A stretch of DNA of 64,000 bases from Anaeromyxobacter sp. Fw109-5 (GTDB taxonomy: Bacteria; Myxococcota; Myxococcia; Myxococcales; Anaeromyxobacteraceae), in the NCBI RefSeq assembly GCF_000017505.1, contig NC_009675.1, positions 3,791,001 to 3,855,000 of the forward strand. Reading direction: 5' to 3'. The position numbers and the translations under genes are program-made. The notes below the pieces were generated by a model. It did not search any database. It was not told where the DNA came from and was given only the letters and a program-made list of their open reading frames with translations. This document shows, in pieces, positions 42,958 through 51,981 of the stretch (position 1 is the stretch's first letter; each line of letters opens with the position of its first letter).

Positions 42958-43722
42958 ACCCGACGGTACTCGCCGAGAAGCTTCCAGACGAGCTTGTGGA
43001 AGAGCTCGCTCGCCTTGGACGGCGCGTCCACCCACGCGACCTTCCCGGTCGTCGCGTTCAACGCCCCGGCGACGAAGCGCTTCTTGTTCTGGCCGGGCGT
43101 GAGCACGTAGCGGCGGTGCCCCCTCGGCATCCAGTCCCGCCCGATCTTCGGGTTGAGATGGACGTCCATCTCGTCCTCGAAGAAGACGGGCTCGGCGGCG
43201 GTCGCGGTCCGAGCGAGTCGACGCAGGCGCGCGAGGACACGCTTCCTGCGCGCGGAATCCCAGGGACAGGCGACGGTCGGCTTCGGCATCCCGAGCCGAG
43301 CGCCGATCGCGCAGAGTGCCCGGCCCATCGTGCAGGCGGCCACGCGAGGGAGGCGGTGCCGCTCCAACTCGCGGCCGAGCAGCTCGCGCGTCCAGGTGGT
43401 GCGCTGCCAGCCGAACTCGGTCGGAACCGAGAGCAGCACGCGCTCGAGCTCCTCCTTGACGAAGCGGGCATCCACCTTGCGGGCGCCGTTGAAAGCGCGC
43501 TGGTCGACGAGGCCCGCCTCGCCGAACTCAGCGAACCGCCTCGCTGCCTTCACGACGGTGGATGGGACGCAGGCGAGGTCGCGAGCGACCTGCTGCCTCG
43601 AGAGTCCCTGTCCGAGCTTGGCGCATGAGGAAGCGGAGTGCGGTGTGCGGGTCCTTGGCCTTCTTGGCGCGGCGGATCAGGCGGCGTCGCGCCGCCCGAT
43701 CGAGCCGAGGTATGTTGTGCAC
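42958..43722 (-). mobile_element. IS630-type transposase, frameshifted and 3' truncated
   Basis: The N-terminal HTH appears in two frames: PRLDRAARRRLIRRAKKAKD and HTALRFLM in one, then AKLGQGLSRQQVARDLACVP, VVKAARRFAEFGEAGLVDQR in the next. The catalytic domain begins EPVFFEDEMDVHLNPKIGRD, holding the first DDE acid. The second acidic block (usually LDN-Y-x-x-H) and the last glutamate are absent: likeness stops after HKLVWKLLGEYRR. So the element has a frameshift near 43630 and has lost its last third. Terminal repeats were not found. Confidence 0.8.
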
Positions 43723-43966
43723 GGGAAGGTTCCCTCCGGGATCGTTTGTGGCCTCGCAACCGCAACGATCGATGGGGTGACCTTCCCTTTCAACTTTCTC
43801 CCTGCGATTCGCGGCCCTGCCGCTGATCGCGAATCACGATCGGTCGTTTAGAGCCACGGCGCGCTTCTTCAAGGTGCTGAACTGCTTCTCAGCCGTCCGG
43901 TTTCGTCCGAAGTCGAGTTCACCGTTCGGCCTCGTAGTGATCCACTCGCTGCACGCCCTCCAAGAT

Positions 43967-44355
43967 CATACGACGAGCCCGCCTCAGAGATCGTCGCGCT
44001 CTACGGCCGGAGGTCACCATCGAGGAGAGCTTCCGCGATCAGAAGAACCTCCGCTTCGGCATGGGCTCTCGGCGACGCGGATCGGCGACCCCGGCCGTCG
44101 CGACCGCGAGCTGCTCATCAGCGCCATCGCCATCGCGCTGCACACGATCCTCGGTGCGTCAGGCGAGGCGATTGGTATCGACCGCTACCTCAAGGCCAAT
44201 ACGGTCAAGCCGCGAATCATCCTGCTGCTCAACAGGGTCTCATGCACTACGGCGCCCCTCCAAAGATGAAGCTCGACATGCTCGAGCCCCTCGTGGCCAA
44301 GTTCGGCGAACTCCTTCGCGAGCAGGTGTTCCGCGAGGTGTTCGGGCTCATCTGA
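43967..44355 (+). mobile_element. IS4-type transposase, 3' remnant with frameshifts
   Basis: Fragments in three frames: EIVALYGRR, then [17 protein letters not shown] (the YREK-like block with its catalytic glutamate), then [20 protein letters not shown] and [20 protein letters not shown], then [20 protein letters not shown] and FREVFGLI. At least two frame changes occur in under 400 bp. Only the final third of the transposase remains, so the element is dead. Confidence 0.75.
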
Positions 44356-44418
44356 ATGGGATGGCTCAGAGCCCACACGGGATAGCTCCCGCGGGCGTGT
44401 GACCGTTAAGGTGACCCT

Positions 44419-45402
44419 GTGCCGGATGATGCGCGAAACCACTTGCTGGGCGACCGCACGCTGTGTCCGCCGGCCTCCCCCGCGGACCTGCTGAGCGAGG
44501 TGTTGCAGGACTTGCGCCTGGCCCAAGCCTCGTATGGTCGGAGCGAGCTCACGGCGCCGTTCGGGATCGAGATTCCTTTCAAGGAAGGGGTGCGCTTCCA
44601 CTTCGTTGTCGAGGGAGGTTGCTGGATCCTGAGCGCTGCCCGCGAGCCGATCCGGCTCGACGCCGGTGATGTCGTCCTCCTGCCGCATGGCACCGCCCAC
44701 GTCATGGCTGACCGCCCGGGCCGCCGACCGCTGCCGCTGGCTGAGGTTGCGCCGCACCTGATCGGCAACGCCAGCTACCGGATCGCCCATGGCGGCGGCG
44801 GCCCGCGGTCACTGATCGTCTGCTGCACCATCGCCTTTGATGGTCCCACGGCGAACCCGCTGCTCGAGATGTTGCCGCCGGTCCTCCTTGTCCGCCGCGC
44901 CGAGACGCGCGACCCGATGCTGTCCCAATTGCTCGAAATGATGGCTGGCGAGGTCATGGAGCGGCGAATTGGCTCCGTCACGATCATGGCGCGGCTCGCC
45001 GACATCGTGATGACCTCGATTATCCGGAGCTGGATCGAGGGCCAGGGCGACTCCAACGTATCCGGCTGGCTCGCAGGCGTGCGCGATCCGCAGATAGGCC
45101 TGGCGCTCGCCCGCATCCATCGGAACCCAGGCCACCCCTGGACAGTGGAGACCCTGGCGGCCGCGGCCGGGATGTCGCGCTCCAGCTTCGCCCAGCGGTT
45201 CGTCCAGCTGTTGAACGTCTCTCCCGCGCGCTACCTACTGCAGTGGCGGATGCGGCTCGCGGCGACATGGCTGCGCAGCGGCTCGATGACCGTCGCCGAG
45301 GCGGCTGCGCAGGTGGGCTATGATTCCGACGCGGGGTTCAGCCGGGCCTTTAAGCGTGCCATGGGCCTGCCGCCCGTCGCCGCGTGGATGCTGCCGCCCT
45401 GA
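44419..45402 (+). CDS. AraC family regulator with cupin-type sensor domain
   Basis: The protein is 327 residues. The N-terminal cupin_6-type domain includes FHFVVEGGCWILSAAREPIR and LDAGDVVLLPHGTAHVMADR. The C-terminal AraC domain has both helices: WTVETLAAAAGMSRSSFAQR and MTVAEAAAQVGYDSDAGFSR followed by AFKRAMGLPP. This subtype commonly controls adjacent small enzyme genes. GTG 44419 is used. Base composition looks less extreme than in the surrounding backbone, and the gene heads a four-gene forward cassette between IS remnants. Confidence 0.92.
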   Translation: MPDDARNHLLGDRTLCPPASPADLLSEVLQDLRLAQASYGRSELTAPFGIEIPFKEGVRFHFVVEGGCWILSAAREPIRLDAGDVVLLPHGTAHVMADRPGRRPLPLAEVAPHLIGNASYRIAHGGGGPRSLIVCCTIAFDGPTANPLLEMLPPVLLVRRAETRDPMLSQLLEMMAGEVMERRIGSVTIMARLADIVMTSIIRSWIEGQGDSNVSGWLAGVRDPQIGLALARIHRNPGHPWTVETLAAAAGMSRSSFAQRFVQLLNVSPARYLLQWRMRLAATWLRSGSMTVAEAAAQVGYDSDAGFSRAFKRAMGLPPVAAWMLPP

Positions 45403-45485
45403 CCGTTCGTCCCGCAACGGCTGCAATTCGTCCAGGCCGAGCCCCGGTGGCATATTTCGCGCGAACGCCTCCGGAAGGTGTCCTC

Positions 45486-45923
45486 ATGTCTGCAAAGACA
45501 CTGCTCGTTGCCGCCACCACGCTTGTTCTGTCGCCTTGCCTCGCCGCCGAGCCCCTGGCGGGCAACCGCTACGTGCCGGCCGACAAGCTGCCCTGGTACA
45601 AGGAAGCGCCCGACCTGCCGGTCCAACTCGCGCCCCTGTGGGGCGACCGGGCCAAAGGCGAAGGCGGCACGCTGCTTCGCACGCCGGGGGGCTTCGATTC
45701 AGGTCTCCACAACCACACGGCCGACTATTGGGCGGTCGTCATCGAGGGCGAGTGGCGTCACTGGGTGCCCTCCACCGGCGAGGGCAAGGGGGTGGTACTG
45801 AAGCCCGGCGCCCATTGGACCCAGATCAAGGACCAGTGGCACCAGGACGCCTGCGTTTCCAAGATCCCCTGCACGATCTTCCTGTTCAACAGGGACCCCT
45901 ATGTCACCCATTTCCCGAAGTGA
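45486..45923 (+). CDS. Exported cupin (DUF4437-like), first copy
   Basis: A 145-residue protein with a signal peptide (MSAKTLLVAATTLVLSPCLA) and a cupin domain: APLWGDRAKGEGGTLLRTPG, FDSGLHNHTADYWAVVIEGE and LKPGAHWTQIKDQWHQDACV. The two-histidine HNH stretch could bind metal. It is a close structural paralogue of the next gene (same WGDR and GFDS-x-LH-H blocks). It follows the AraC regulator by 83 bp. Confidence 0.85.
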   Translation: MSAKTLLVAATTLVLSPCLAAEPLAGNRYVPADKLPWYKEAPDLPVQLAPLWGDRAKGEGGTLLRTPGGFDSGLHNHTADYWAVVIEGEWRHWVPSTGEGKGVVLKPGAHWTQIKDQWHQDACVSKIPCTIFLFNRDPYVTHFPK

Positions 45924-46362
45924 ACGCCTAATCGCGGGCGTGGCCCTGACGCTCGCCCTGGCCGCGCCCGCCGCCGGCGAGCCAGAGCCGCGCAACATCA
46001 TCCGCCCGGCCGTCGAACACGCCTGGACGCGGCAATCGCCGGACGTTCCCCTGCGCTACACCGTGCTCTGGGGCGACCGCGACAGAGACGGCGGCGTCGG
46101 CGAGCTGGTGACGATGCCGCCCGGCTTCGACTCGCGCCTGCACGCCCACAGCGGCGACTATCACGGCGTGCTGATCTCGGGGACGTGGGTGCATATCGAC
46201 GCCCAGGGCAGGGGCGGCGACACGCCCCTCCTCCCGGGCTCCTATGTCCGCCAGGCGGGCGCCGAGATGCACATCGACCGCTGTATCAGCAAGGAGCCCT
46301 GCGTGCTGTTCACATTCCAATACGCCCGCTCCGACGTGATCTGGCCCTCCGCGACGAAGTGA
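45901..46362 (+). CDS. Exported cupin (DUF4437-like), second copy
   Basis: A 153-residue protein: signal peptide (LIAGVALTLALAAPAAG), then RYTVLWGDRDRDGGVGELVT, PPGFDSRLHAHSGDYHGVLI and GSYVRQAGAEMHIDRCISKE. It parallels the upstream cupin block for block, so the pair arose by duplication. ATG 45901 lies inside the end of the first copy (23-base overlap), which implies coupled translation. Both have a cysteine pair near the end (CISKEPC here, CVSKIPC in the first copy), perhaps a periplasmic disulfide. Confidence 0.85.
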   Translation: MSPISRSERLIAGVALTLALAAPAAGEPEPRNIIRPAVEHAWTRQSPDVPLRYTVLWGDRDRDGGVGELVTMPPGFDSRLHAHSGDYHGVLISGTWVHIDAQGRGGDTPLLPGSYVRQAGAEMHIDRCISKEPCVLFTFQYARSDVIWPSATK

Positions 46363-46385
46363 GCGGGCTGTGCACAGGAGAGCCC

Positions 46386-46805
46386 ATGAAGATTCAGTTC
46401 GTTTCGAGCATCGCCATCGTCAGTCCCGATCCTGCGGAGAGCCGCAAGCTCTTCGTGGACACGCTGGGGCTGCCTCTGAAGCGGCACGAAGGCGACGAAT
46501 ACTATTTCAGCGAGGACATCGCCGGTTCGAAGCATTTCGGGGTTTGGCCCCTCGCACAAGCCGCGCAGGCCTGCTTCGGAAATCCGGTCTGGCCGGCTGA
46601 GCTGCCGATACCGCAGGCCTGCATCGAATTCGAAGTCGAAGACTTGGAGAGCGTCGCGGCGGCCGCCGAGGAGCTGAGGGCAAGGGGCTACGAGCTGCTC
46701 CACGGGCCGCGCACGGAACCCTGGGGCCAGACCGTCGCGCGCCTCCTGACGATCGAAGGGGCAATCGTCGGCGTCTCCTATGCGCCTTGGATGCACAAGG
46801 CGTGA
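46386..46805 (+). CDS. VOC family (glyoxalase-like) protein
   Basis: A 139-residue single-domain VOC protein: MKIQFVSSIAIVSPDPAESR, KLFVDTLGLPLKRHEGDEYY, QACIEFEVEDLESVAAAAEE and LLTIEGAIVGVSYAPWMHK. ATG 46386 is 23 bp after the second cupin gene, completing an AraC-cupin-cupin-VOC run. The stop at 46805 is followed within ten bases by the truncated IstB frame, so the cassette ends exactly at an IS junction. Function unknown. Confidence 0.88.
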   Translation: MKIQFVSSIAIVSPDPAESRKLFVDTLGLPLKRHEGDEYYFSEDIAGSKHFGVWPLAQAAQACFGNPVWPAELPIPQACIEFEVEDLESVAAAAEELRARGYELLHGPRTEPWGQTVARLLTIEGAIVGVSYAPWMHKA

Positions 46806-46814
46806 GCCAGGCGC

Positions 46815-47492
46815 GTGTGCAGACCGCGGCAGATGACGCCGCTCGATCTCGTCGGCCTACTGGCCGACGCGGAGTGGGAGGAGCGCGAGAAGAAGCGGCT
46901 TACGGCGCGGCTGCGGAACGCGCGCTTTCGGCAGGAGGCGAGCGTCGAAGACATCGACTACCAGCACCCGCGCGGCCTCGCGAAGGCCGTCATGCTCGAC
47001 CTCGCATTCTGCCGATGGGTGACCGCGCACCAGAACGTCGTCTTCACCGGGCACACCGGTGTCGGCAAGAGCTACCTCGCGTGCGCGCTCGGCCAGAGGG
47101 CCTGCCGCGAGGGCTACACCGTCATCTACCGCAGAACCTCGCGGCTGCTCGACGAGCTCGTCCAGGCGCGCGCCGACGGCAGCCACTTCAACCTGCTACG
47201 ACGCCTCGCGAAGACGGACGTGCTCATCCTCGACGACTTCGGCCTCGAGGTGCTGAACGCCGCGCAGCGCAAGGATCTCCTCGAGGTGCTCGAGGACCGG
47301 TACGGCGTCTCCTCAACCATCGTGACGAGCCAGCTCGAGCCCAAGGAGTGGCACTTCGCCATCGGCGACGAGACCATCGCCGACGCGGTCTGCGACCGGC
47401 TCGTCCACAACGCCCAACGCGTGAAGCTCGCCGGCGAGTCCATCAGGAAGATGAAGGGCGACTTGACCAAGGGCCAGAAGCCGGCGAAGTAG
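46815..47492 (+). mobile_element. istB: IS21-type helper ATPase IstB, 5' truncated
   Basis: This frame encodes an IstB/DnaC-like AAA+ protein: Walker A at residues 79-86 (GHTGVGKSYLACAL), Walker B in LLRRLAKTDVLILDDFGLEV and sensor VSSTIVTSQLEPKEWHF. Full IstB proteins begin about 30 residues earlier; here the similarity starts at PLDLVGLLADAEWEEREKKR, directly at the junction with the VOC gene. The transposase IstA is absent. The ATPase core is intact, but the element cannot transpose by itself. Confidence 0.85.
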
Positions 47493-47512
47493 ACCCACCC
47501 AGCGGCGTCACG

Positions 47513-47777
47513 CCTCCGGGTGATCGCCTTCCTCCGGAACGGGCGATCGGCTTGGCCGGAATCCGCACTTTGCGAACGTCAGGAGCTGCTGCCCCGGCAT
47601 CGTGCTCTGCGCGAGGGCGAGTTCGGGCGCGGCCGCGAGGACGCGGCGGACGCCGTCCAGGCGGCGGGGGCGATCGATCCCGTCTTCGCCGAGCGCATCG
47701 TCGTGATTACGGGGGGAGCGACGTGCGACGCCGATGAGCAGCTGCTCCGCGCGAGCGGGGTCCGCGTCGTCTACTAG
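47513..47777 (+). pseudogene. Probable remnant of a response-regulator receiver domain
   Basis: The frame ends AIDPVFAERIVVITGGATCD and ADEQLLRASGVRVVY before a stop. The ERIVVITGG block resembles the fourth strand of receiver domains in hybrid histidine kinases. The preceding part has no clear phosphoacceptor. It begins right after the IstB stop, so it may be a gene end cut by the IS21 element. Weak evidence. Confidence 0.4.
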
Positions 47778-48192
47778 CCGGGGCTGCACGGACGAGACGG
47801 CGGCTCGCGTGGGGCATGTAGCGGCGCGCCCGCCGTGCGGCCGCAAAGCGGCGGTCGGTGAAGCGGAGACAGTAGGAGTGCCGTCGCGCCCAGCGCAGCG
47901 TCACGCTGCGCGGAAGACCTGCTCCCGCATGCCATCGGGCGACATGCGCCGATCTTGCTGGCAGCGCTCCGGGTGGCCCGGTGCCGCGCCCCGATTTCGC
48001 AGGGGCCCGGCCGCGCTGATGGGTGGCGGCGCTCGGAATGCGGCGCTTCCTGGTGAGCGCTAACAACCTCGACTGCTCAGCGCGCTCTTTGCCGTTGAGT
48101 TGCTCAACGGACATGCCCCGGCGTCGGCGGCGAAGCACCTTCGGACTGGAGCGCGAGTGATCCTCGGCGCAGCACCAGCTGGAAGGTGACTC
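47778..48192. other. Gap before the serine hydrolase, with a short perfect palindrome
   Basis: No gene recognised in 415 bp. CCGTTGAG-TTG-CTCAACGG (48092-48110) is a perfect 8+8 inverted repeat, 83 bp upstream of the hydrolase start, and is a candidate operator. Confidence 0.45.
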
Positions 48193-49533
48193 ATGTCTTC
48201 TCCCGTTTCGTATCTGCTCACCGTCGCCACCGTGCTCGCGTCGACGTTCGGACCGGCGTCTGCCGGGGCCGCTCCGGCTGCACCGCTCTCGGCACGGGAG
48301 TCGGATCCTCGGGTCATGGGATGGATGCAGGGCTTTCCGCCGCCCGCGGACAAGCTCATCACCCAGCCCGAGTCGGTCTACTTCAGCTTCCCCCGGCTGC
48401 GCTGGTCGGTCTGCAACATTCGCCAGCTCCTGCCGACCAAGGAGGTCAGCCGCGGCCTCGGCGCTCCCGTGCCCCTCGACTCCCTGCCGCCGCGCGAGCT
48501 GGAGAGAGAGCAGCGCGCGATCGACGCCGTAACGTTCACTCCCATCGGCAGCGAGAAGCCGATGACGTGGGAGGAGTCGCTCTACGCCAACTACACCGAC
48601 GGAATCCTAGTCCTGCACAAGGGTCGCATCGTGTATGAGCGCTACTTCGGCTGCCTGGACGGGCAGGGGAAGCACGCGGCGATGTCGATGACCAAATCGC
48701 TGACCGGCCTTCTCGCCCAGATCATGGTGGTGGAAGGCACGCTCAACGAAGCGGCGCGTGTGTCCGAGATCATCCCGGAGGCGGGCGGGAGCGCGTTCGC
48801 CTCCGCCACGGTCCGACAGGTGATGGATATGACCACCGGCGTACGATACTCGGAGGACTACGCCGATCCGAAGGCGGACATCTGGATCTACTCGGCCGCA
48901 GCGAGCCCACTCCCGAAGCCGAAGGGGTATCAGGGTCCCAACGGATACTGGGAGTATCTCCAGCAAGTGAAGCCCGAGGGCAAGCACGGCGAGGCGTTCC
49001 ACTACAAGACGATCAACTCGGACATGCTGGGCTGGATCATCTCGCGCGTTTCGGGCAAGTCGGTCACCGAGCTGGCATCGGAACGTCTGTGGCGGCGGAT
49101 GGGGGCCGAACAGGACGCCTACATGACCGTCGACGCCAAGGGCGTGCCGTTCGCGGGCGGAGGGCTCAGCGCCGGACTGCGCGATCTCGGCCGTCTGGGC
49201 CTTCTGATGCTCAACGAAGGCGTCATCAACGGCCAGCGGCTGTTTCCGGCTGAAGCCGTGCGGCGGATCCGCAGCGGCGGAGATCCGGCGAAGTTCGGTA
49301 CAGCGTATCCGGCGCTGATAGGTGGCGCCTACAGCAGCATGTGGTGGATCTACCCAGGCGATCGGGGAGTCATCGCCGCCCGCGGGGTTCACGGACAGAC
49401 CATCTACGTGGACCCCACCGCTCACATGGTGCTGGTACGCTTCGCGTCCTTTCCCAAGGCGCAGAATCCGCTCATCGATCCGACCTCGTTGCCGGCGTTT
49501 CGAGCTTTGGCGGACTACTTGACCGCGAAGTAG
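48193..49533 (+). CDS. Serine hydrolase, class C beta-lactamase-like family
   Basis: A 446-residue protein with a signal peptide (SYLLTVATVLASTFGPASAG) and a serine beta-lactamase-like fold. The nucleophile is Ser165 with Lys168 in AAMSMTKSLTGLLA, and Tyr271 lies in FHYKTINSDMLGWI, the family's Tyr-x-Asn position. Residues PGDRGVIAARGVHGQTIYVD near the end correspond to the third box, with HGQ in place of KTG, as in esterase and 6-aminohexanoate-dimer hydrolase-like members. It is probably periplasmic. The lack of a lactamase KTG makes antibiotic hydrolysis unlikely. Located among IS remnants. Confidence 0.9.
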   Translation: MSSPVSYLLTVATVLASTFGPASAGAAPAAPLSARESDPRVMGWMQGFPPPADKLITQPESVYFSFPRLRWSVCNIRQLLPTKEVSRGLGAPVPLDSLPPRELEREQRAIDAVTFTPIGSEKPMTWEESLYANYTDGILVLHKGRIVYERYFGCLDGQGKHAAMSMTKSLTGLLAQIMVVEGTLNEAARVSEIIPEAGGSAFASATVRQVMDMTTGVRYSEDYADPKADIWIYSAAASPLPKPKGYQGPNGYWEYLQQVKPEGKHGEAFHYKTINSDMLGWIISRVSGKSVTELASERLWRRMGAEQDAYMTVDAKGVPFAGGGLSAGLRDLGRLGLLMLNEGVINGQRLFPAEAVRRIRSGGDPAKFGTAYPALIGGAYSSMWWIYPGDRGVIAARGVHGQTIYVDPTAHMVLVRFASFPKAQNPLIDPTSLPAFRALADYLTAK

Positions 49534-49789
49534 TCACCCGGGGCCTTCTTCCGCGCTAACGGGGCGGCTGGGCGGAACCGCCGCCGCCTCCAGCGCCACG
49601 CCGAGAACAGCAGCCTCGAGCGGGCAGAGCTACCAGCGCCGCAAGGCCGAGGAGGCGGAGACCTTCGGCGGCGCCTGAAGGCGTGGGCGCCGGCTACGGT
49701 TCCCCGATGAACCCTCGTCTCCGGCGGAGGAGGCCGCGCAACGTGCGGAAAATTGTGGCGCGGCGAGGTCTGCGGCGCCGACCTCTTCT

Positions 49790-49912
49790 CCGTCCGGAGC
49801 GGTAGTTCCAGTTGCGCAGGTTGCTGAACGAGATCCCGCTCCCCGACGCGAACTCCCGCTTCGTCAGGTCGCTCGCCTGGAAGTCGGCGACGAGTTGGTC
49901 CAAGCCCTCCGA
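49790..49912 (-). mobile_element. IS66-type TnpA remnant
   Basis: The reverse strand encodes LDQLVADFQASDLTKREFAS and GSGISFSNLRNWNYRSGRRR, the short HTH of IS66 accessory protein TnpA (SGLT-x-x-x-FA and IS-x-x-TLxxW pattern). The frame then becomes arginine-rich and decays. No TnpB or TnpC is present. Confidence 0.55.
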
Positions 49913-49915
49913 CCA

Positions 49916-50589
49916 TGCTCGGCCACGGGCTCCTCCGCGTAACGAACGTGGAGGATCTCGTCCTCGAGCTACGCCTGCCAGCCGGGTTAGGCTGGCGGGT
50001 ACGCGGCCTGCGTGCGCAGTGGAATGGGCAGGTTCACCCTCGCCAACTCCCCGCCTCGACGAAGCGGTAGTACCCGCCCGACGCCACTATTACGTGGTCC
50101 CGCGCCACGATCCCCACCAGCTCGGACGCGCACTGCGAGACCGAGCCCTGCGCTACGCACTCCGTCCAGATTAGCCGCCCGCGCACGTCGAGCACGGGCC
50201 GCTGCGTTACACGATGACTCCTGCAACGGCATGTCCGACGTGCGGAGCGACGATGGAGGGTCTGCTCGACACGGGGCCCGTCCACTAGAACCTACGCATG
50301 GGCAACGCCACGCCCGCTGGGCTCGGCGGCGTGGTCCGTCGTCAGGCCCTCGTAGGAAGAGGTCCGTGCCGGCCCTCTCCCCTCTCGCCCGCGTCGTCCT
50401 GGACGTGCTCCGCCCCGTGCGCGACCAAGGGTACGGCGGCCGGGATGGCTCCGCTCCATGACGTCGCCGGAGAGGCCGCGCTGCGGGCCCAGAGGCGGCT
50501 CGAAACCTGGCGCCTCCTGCGGAGCGTTCGCGGGGCATCATTTCCGTCGTGGCATTCCCTTCCAATTTCCTCAGCGTCCGCGGCGAGGC
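49916..50589. other. Region without a convincing gene
   Basis: About 670 bp between the IS66 remnant and the next small ORF. On the reverse strand a frame at 50034-50285 has balanced residues near its end (VLDVRGRLIWTECVAQGSVS) but no family. On the forward strand MTPATACPTCGATMEG (50213-50260) is a short zinc-ribbon-like peptide. Neither is called as a gene. Confidence 0.35.
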
Positions 50590-50913
50590 ATGTGTTACGA
50601 CCGCAGTGTGAATTCCCTGAACCGAACCGGCGAGCCCCTCGACCGCGACGCCCGGCTGGCGAACCGCGCGACGCTTCTCACACTCCTCAGCCTCTGCTCG
50701 TTCCTACTCGCCGTGGTCGCGATGCCCCTCACGTTCCAGCGCACCGAGAGCGCAGCGTCGCGCGTTGTCGCGAGCGCGCCGCTCGCGCTTGGCGTCGGCG
50801 CGGGGCTCGCGGCGCGCAGCGTTCGGGGCCAACTGCGGGCGCTTCGGGACGAGCGGGACACCGCGGCGGCGGATCGGGCGCAGGGCGACGAGCGCGGCGC
50901 CGGAGATGTCTGA
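50590..50913 (+). CDS. Small membrane protein of unknown function
   Basis: A 107-residue open frame with two hydrophobic stretches (LLTLLSLCSFLLAVVAMPL and VVASAPLALGVGAGLAA) and a charged C-terminal tail (GQLRALRDERDTAAADRAQG). No family recognised. ATG 50590 and GTG 50608 are both possible starts; neither has a strong ribosome-binding site. Composition supports coding, but the call is tentative. Confidence 0.45.
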   Translation: MCYDRSVNSLNRTGEPLDRDARLANRATLLTLLSLCSFLLAVVAMPLTFQRTESAASRVVASAPLALGVGAGLAARSVRGQLRALRDERDTAAADRAQGDERGAGDV

Positions 50914-51178
50914 CCGCCGCTGAGCGCGCGGCGCGCCGCGGGCGAGGCCCGCATGGCGCGCACGAAGGGAAGCAGAGGAACAGCGGCGCCGATGGCAGGC
51001 GAAGGCCCCACCGCATGTCAGCGCTCGTACGGCGACGTCAGCCCACCGTCGTACGACTAAGCCGTGGCCGCCCTCTCCCCCCTCGCCCGCGTCGTCCTTG
51101 ACCCGCTCTACGGACCTTGGTGGCGCGCAATGCGCGAGTAGCTTCTCTAGGCCCCGCGCCATCGCTGCCGCGGGCCTC

Positions 51179-51499
51179 ATGGTCGGCTACGAGCACCGCT
51201 GCCGAGCGTGGCGCTGCGCCTGGCGCGAGCGGCGCCCGGCCGCAAAGCCGCCGGAGCTCTGCCCGAAGTGCGGTCGCGCGACGACGTGGGCGAAGCCGCT
51301 ACCTCGTCACGTCCGGTTCGATGACACGCGCCACAGCTTCGGCACGCAGCTCGTGCGGACGGCCGGTCTCGCAGTCGCGCAGCAGGGCCTCGGCCACAGC
51401 GACAGCCGGCCCGGTAACACCGGTAGAACCACAGGCGGGAGCGCCATCCTGGCGCACGCGTTCTGCACCATCTCCCGAAGATACGGCCACGAGTTGTAG
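51179..51499 (+). mobile_element. Tyrosine recombinase (integrase) C-terminal remnant
   Basis: The frame includes a zinc-finger-like block (YEHRCRAWRCAW, PELCPKCGRATTWAKPLP) followed by RHVRFDDTRHSFGTQLVRTA and QQGLGHSDSR. The R-H-x-x-(A/G)-T and LGH boxes of the catalytic domain are recognisable, but the final tyrosine region is absent or altered. It marks the left side of the NTPase locus and supports an accessory-island history. Confidence 0.65.
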
Positions 51500-51544
51500 A
51501 CGGCGCCGTAACGCTCGGCGGCTCGGAGCGTTCCCCCTGCGCGG

Positions 51545-51898
51545 CTACTGCCGGAGAATGCTCGCCATCTTCTTCCCCTTCGCGAGCTCGTCGATCAGCT
51601 TGTCGAGGTAGCGGATCTTCTGCATCAGCGGGTCAGCGACGTCTTCCACGCGTACCCCGCACACCACCCCGGTGATGAGCCCCGCGTTCGGATTCATCCG
51701 GGGCGCGTGGGCGAAGAACGTCTCGAAGTCGACCGCAGCGTCGATGGCGCGCTGAAGCTGCGCACCGCTGTAGCCCGTGAGCCACGCGACGATCTCGTCG
51801 ACCTCTTCCTTCGTCCGCCCCTTCTTCGCTGCCTTCTGCACGTAGAGCGGGTACACGCTCCCGAACGACATCGTGAAGATCCGCGGCTTCTTGTCCAT
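51545..51898 (-). CDS. DUF2200 family protein
   Basis: A 117-residue protein of the DUF2200 family: [40 protein letters not shown] and [10 protein letters not shown]-like [20 protein letters not shown]. Function unknown; family members are small conserved cytoplasmic proteins often found alone. ATG 51898 begins [12 protein letters not shown]; the open frame upstream is not conserved in character. It follows the three-gene NTPase operon by 83 bp on the same strand and could be co-transcribed. Confidence 0.85.
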   Translation of the reverse strand: MDKKPRIFTMSFGSVYPLYVQKAAKKGRTKEEVDEIVAWLTGYSGAQLQRAIDAAVDFETFFAHAPRMNPNAGLITGVVCGVRVEDVADPLMQKIRYLDKLIDELAKGKKMASILRQ

Positions 51899-51981
51899 GC
51901 TCGCCCGGTTCAGTGGTCGGTGCGCTGGCGCACCCGAGGGTCCTCGCCTACTTGCCGAGGCCATTCTCGAATGGCTGTCGG

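Noticed and set aside
48193-49533. Serine hydrolase as an antibiotic-resistance beta-lactamase
   Set aside because: SxxK and the Tyr box are present but the KTG box is HGQ, and the sequence fits esterase/amide-hydrolase members of the fold.
50213-50290. Tiny zinc-ribbon-like peptide gene (CPTCG)
   Set aside because: Only 25 residues, one CxxC pair, no ribosome-binding site. Not enough to call.
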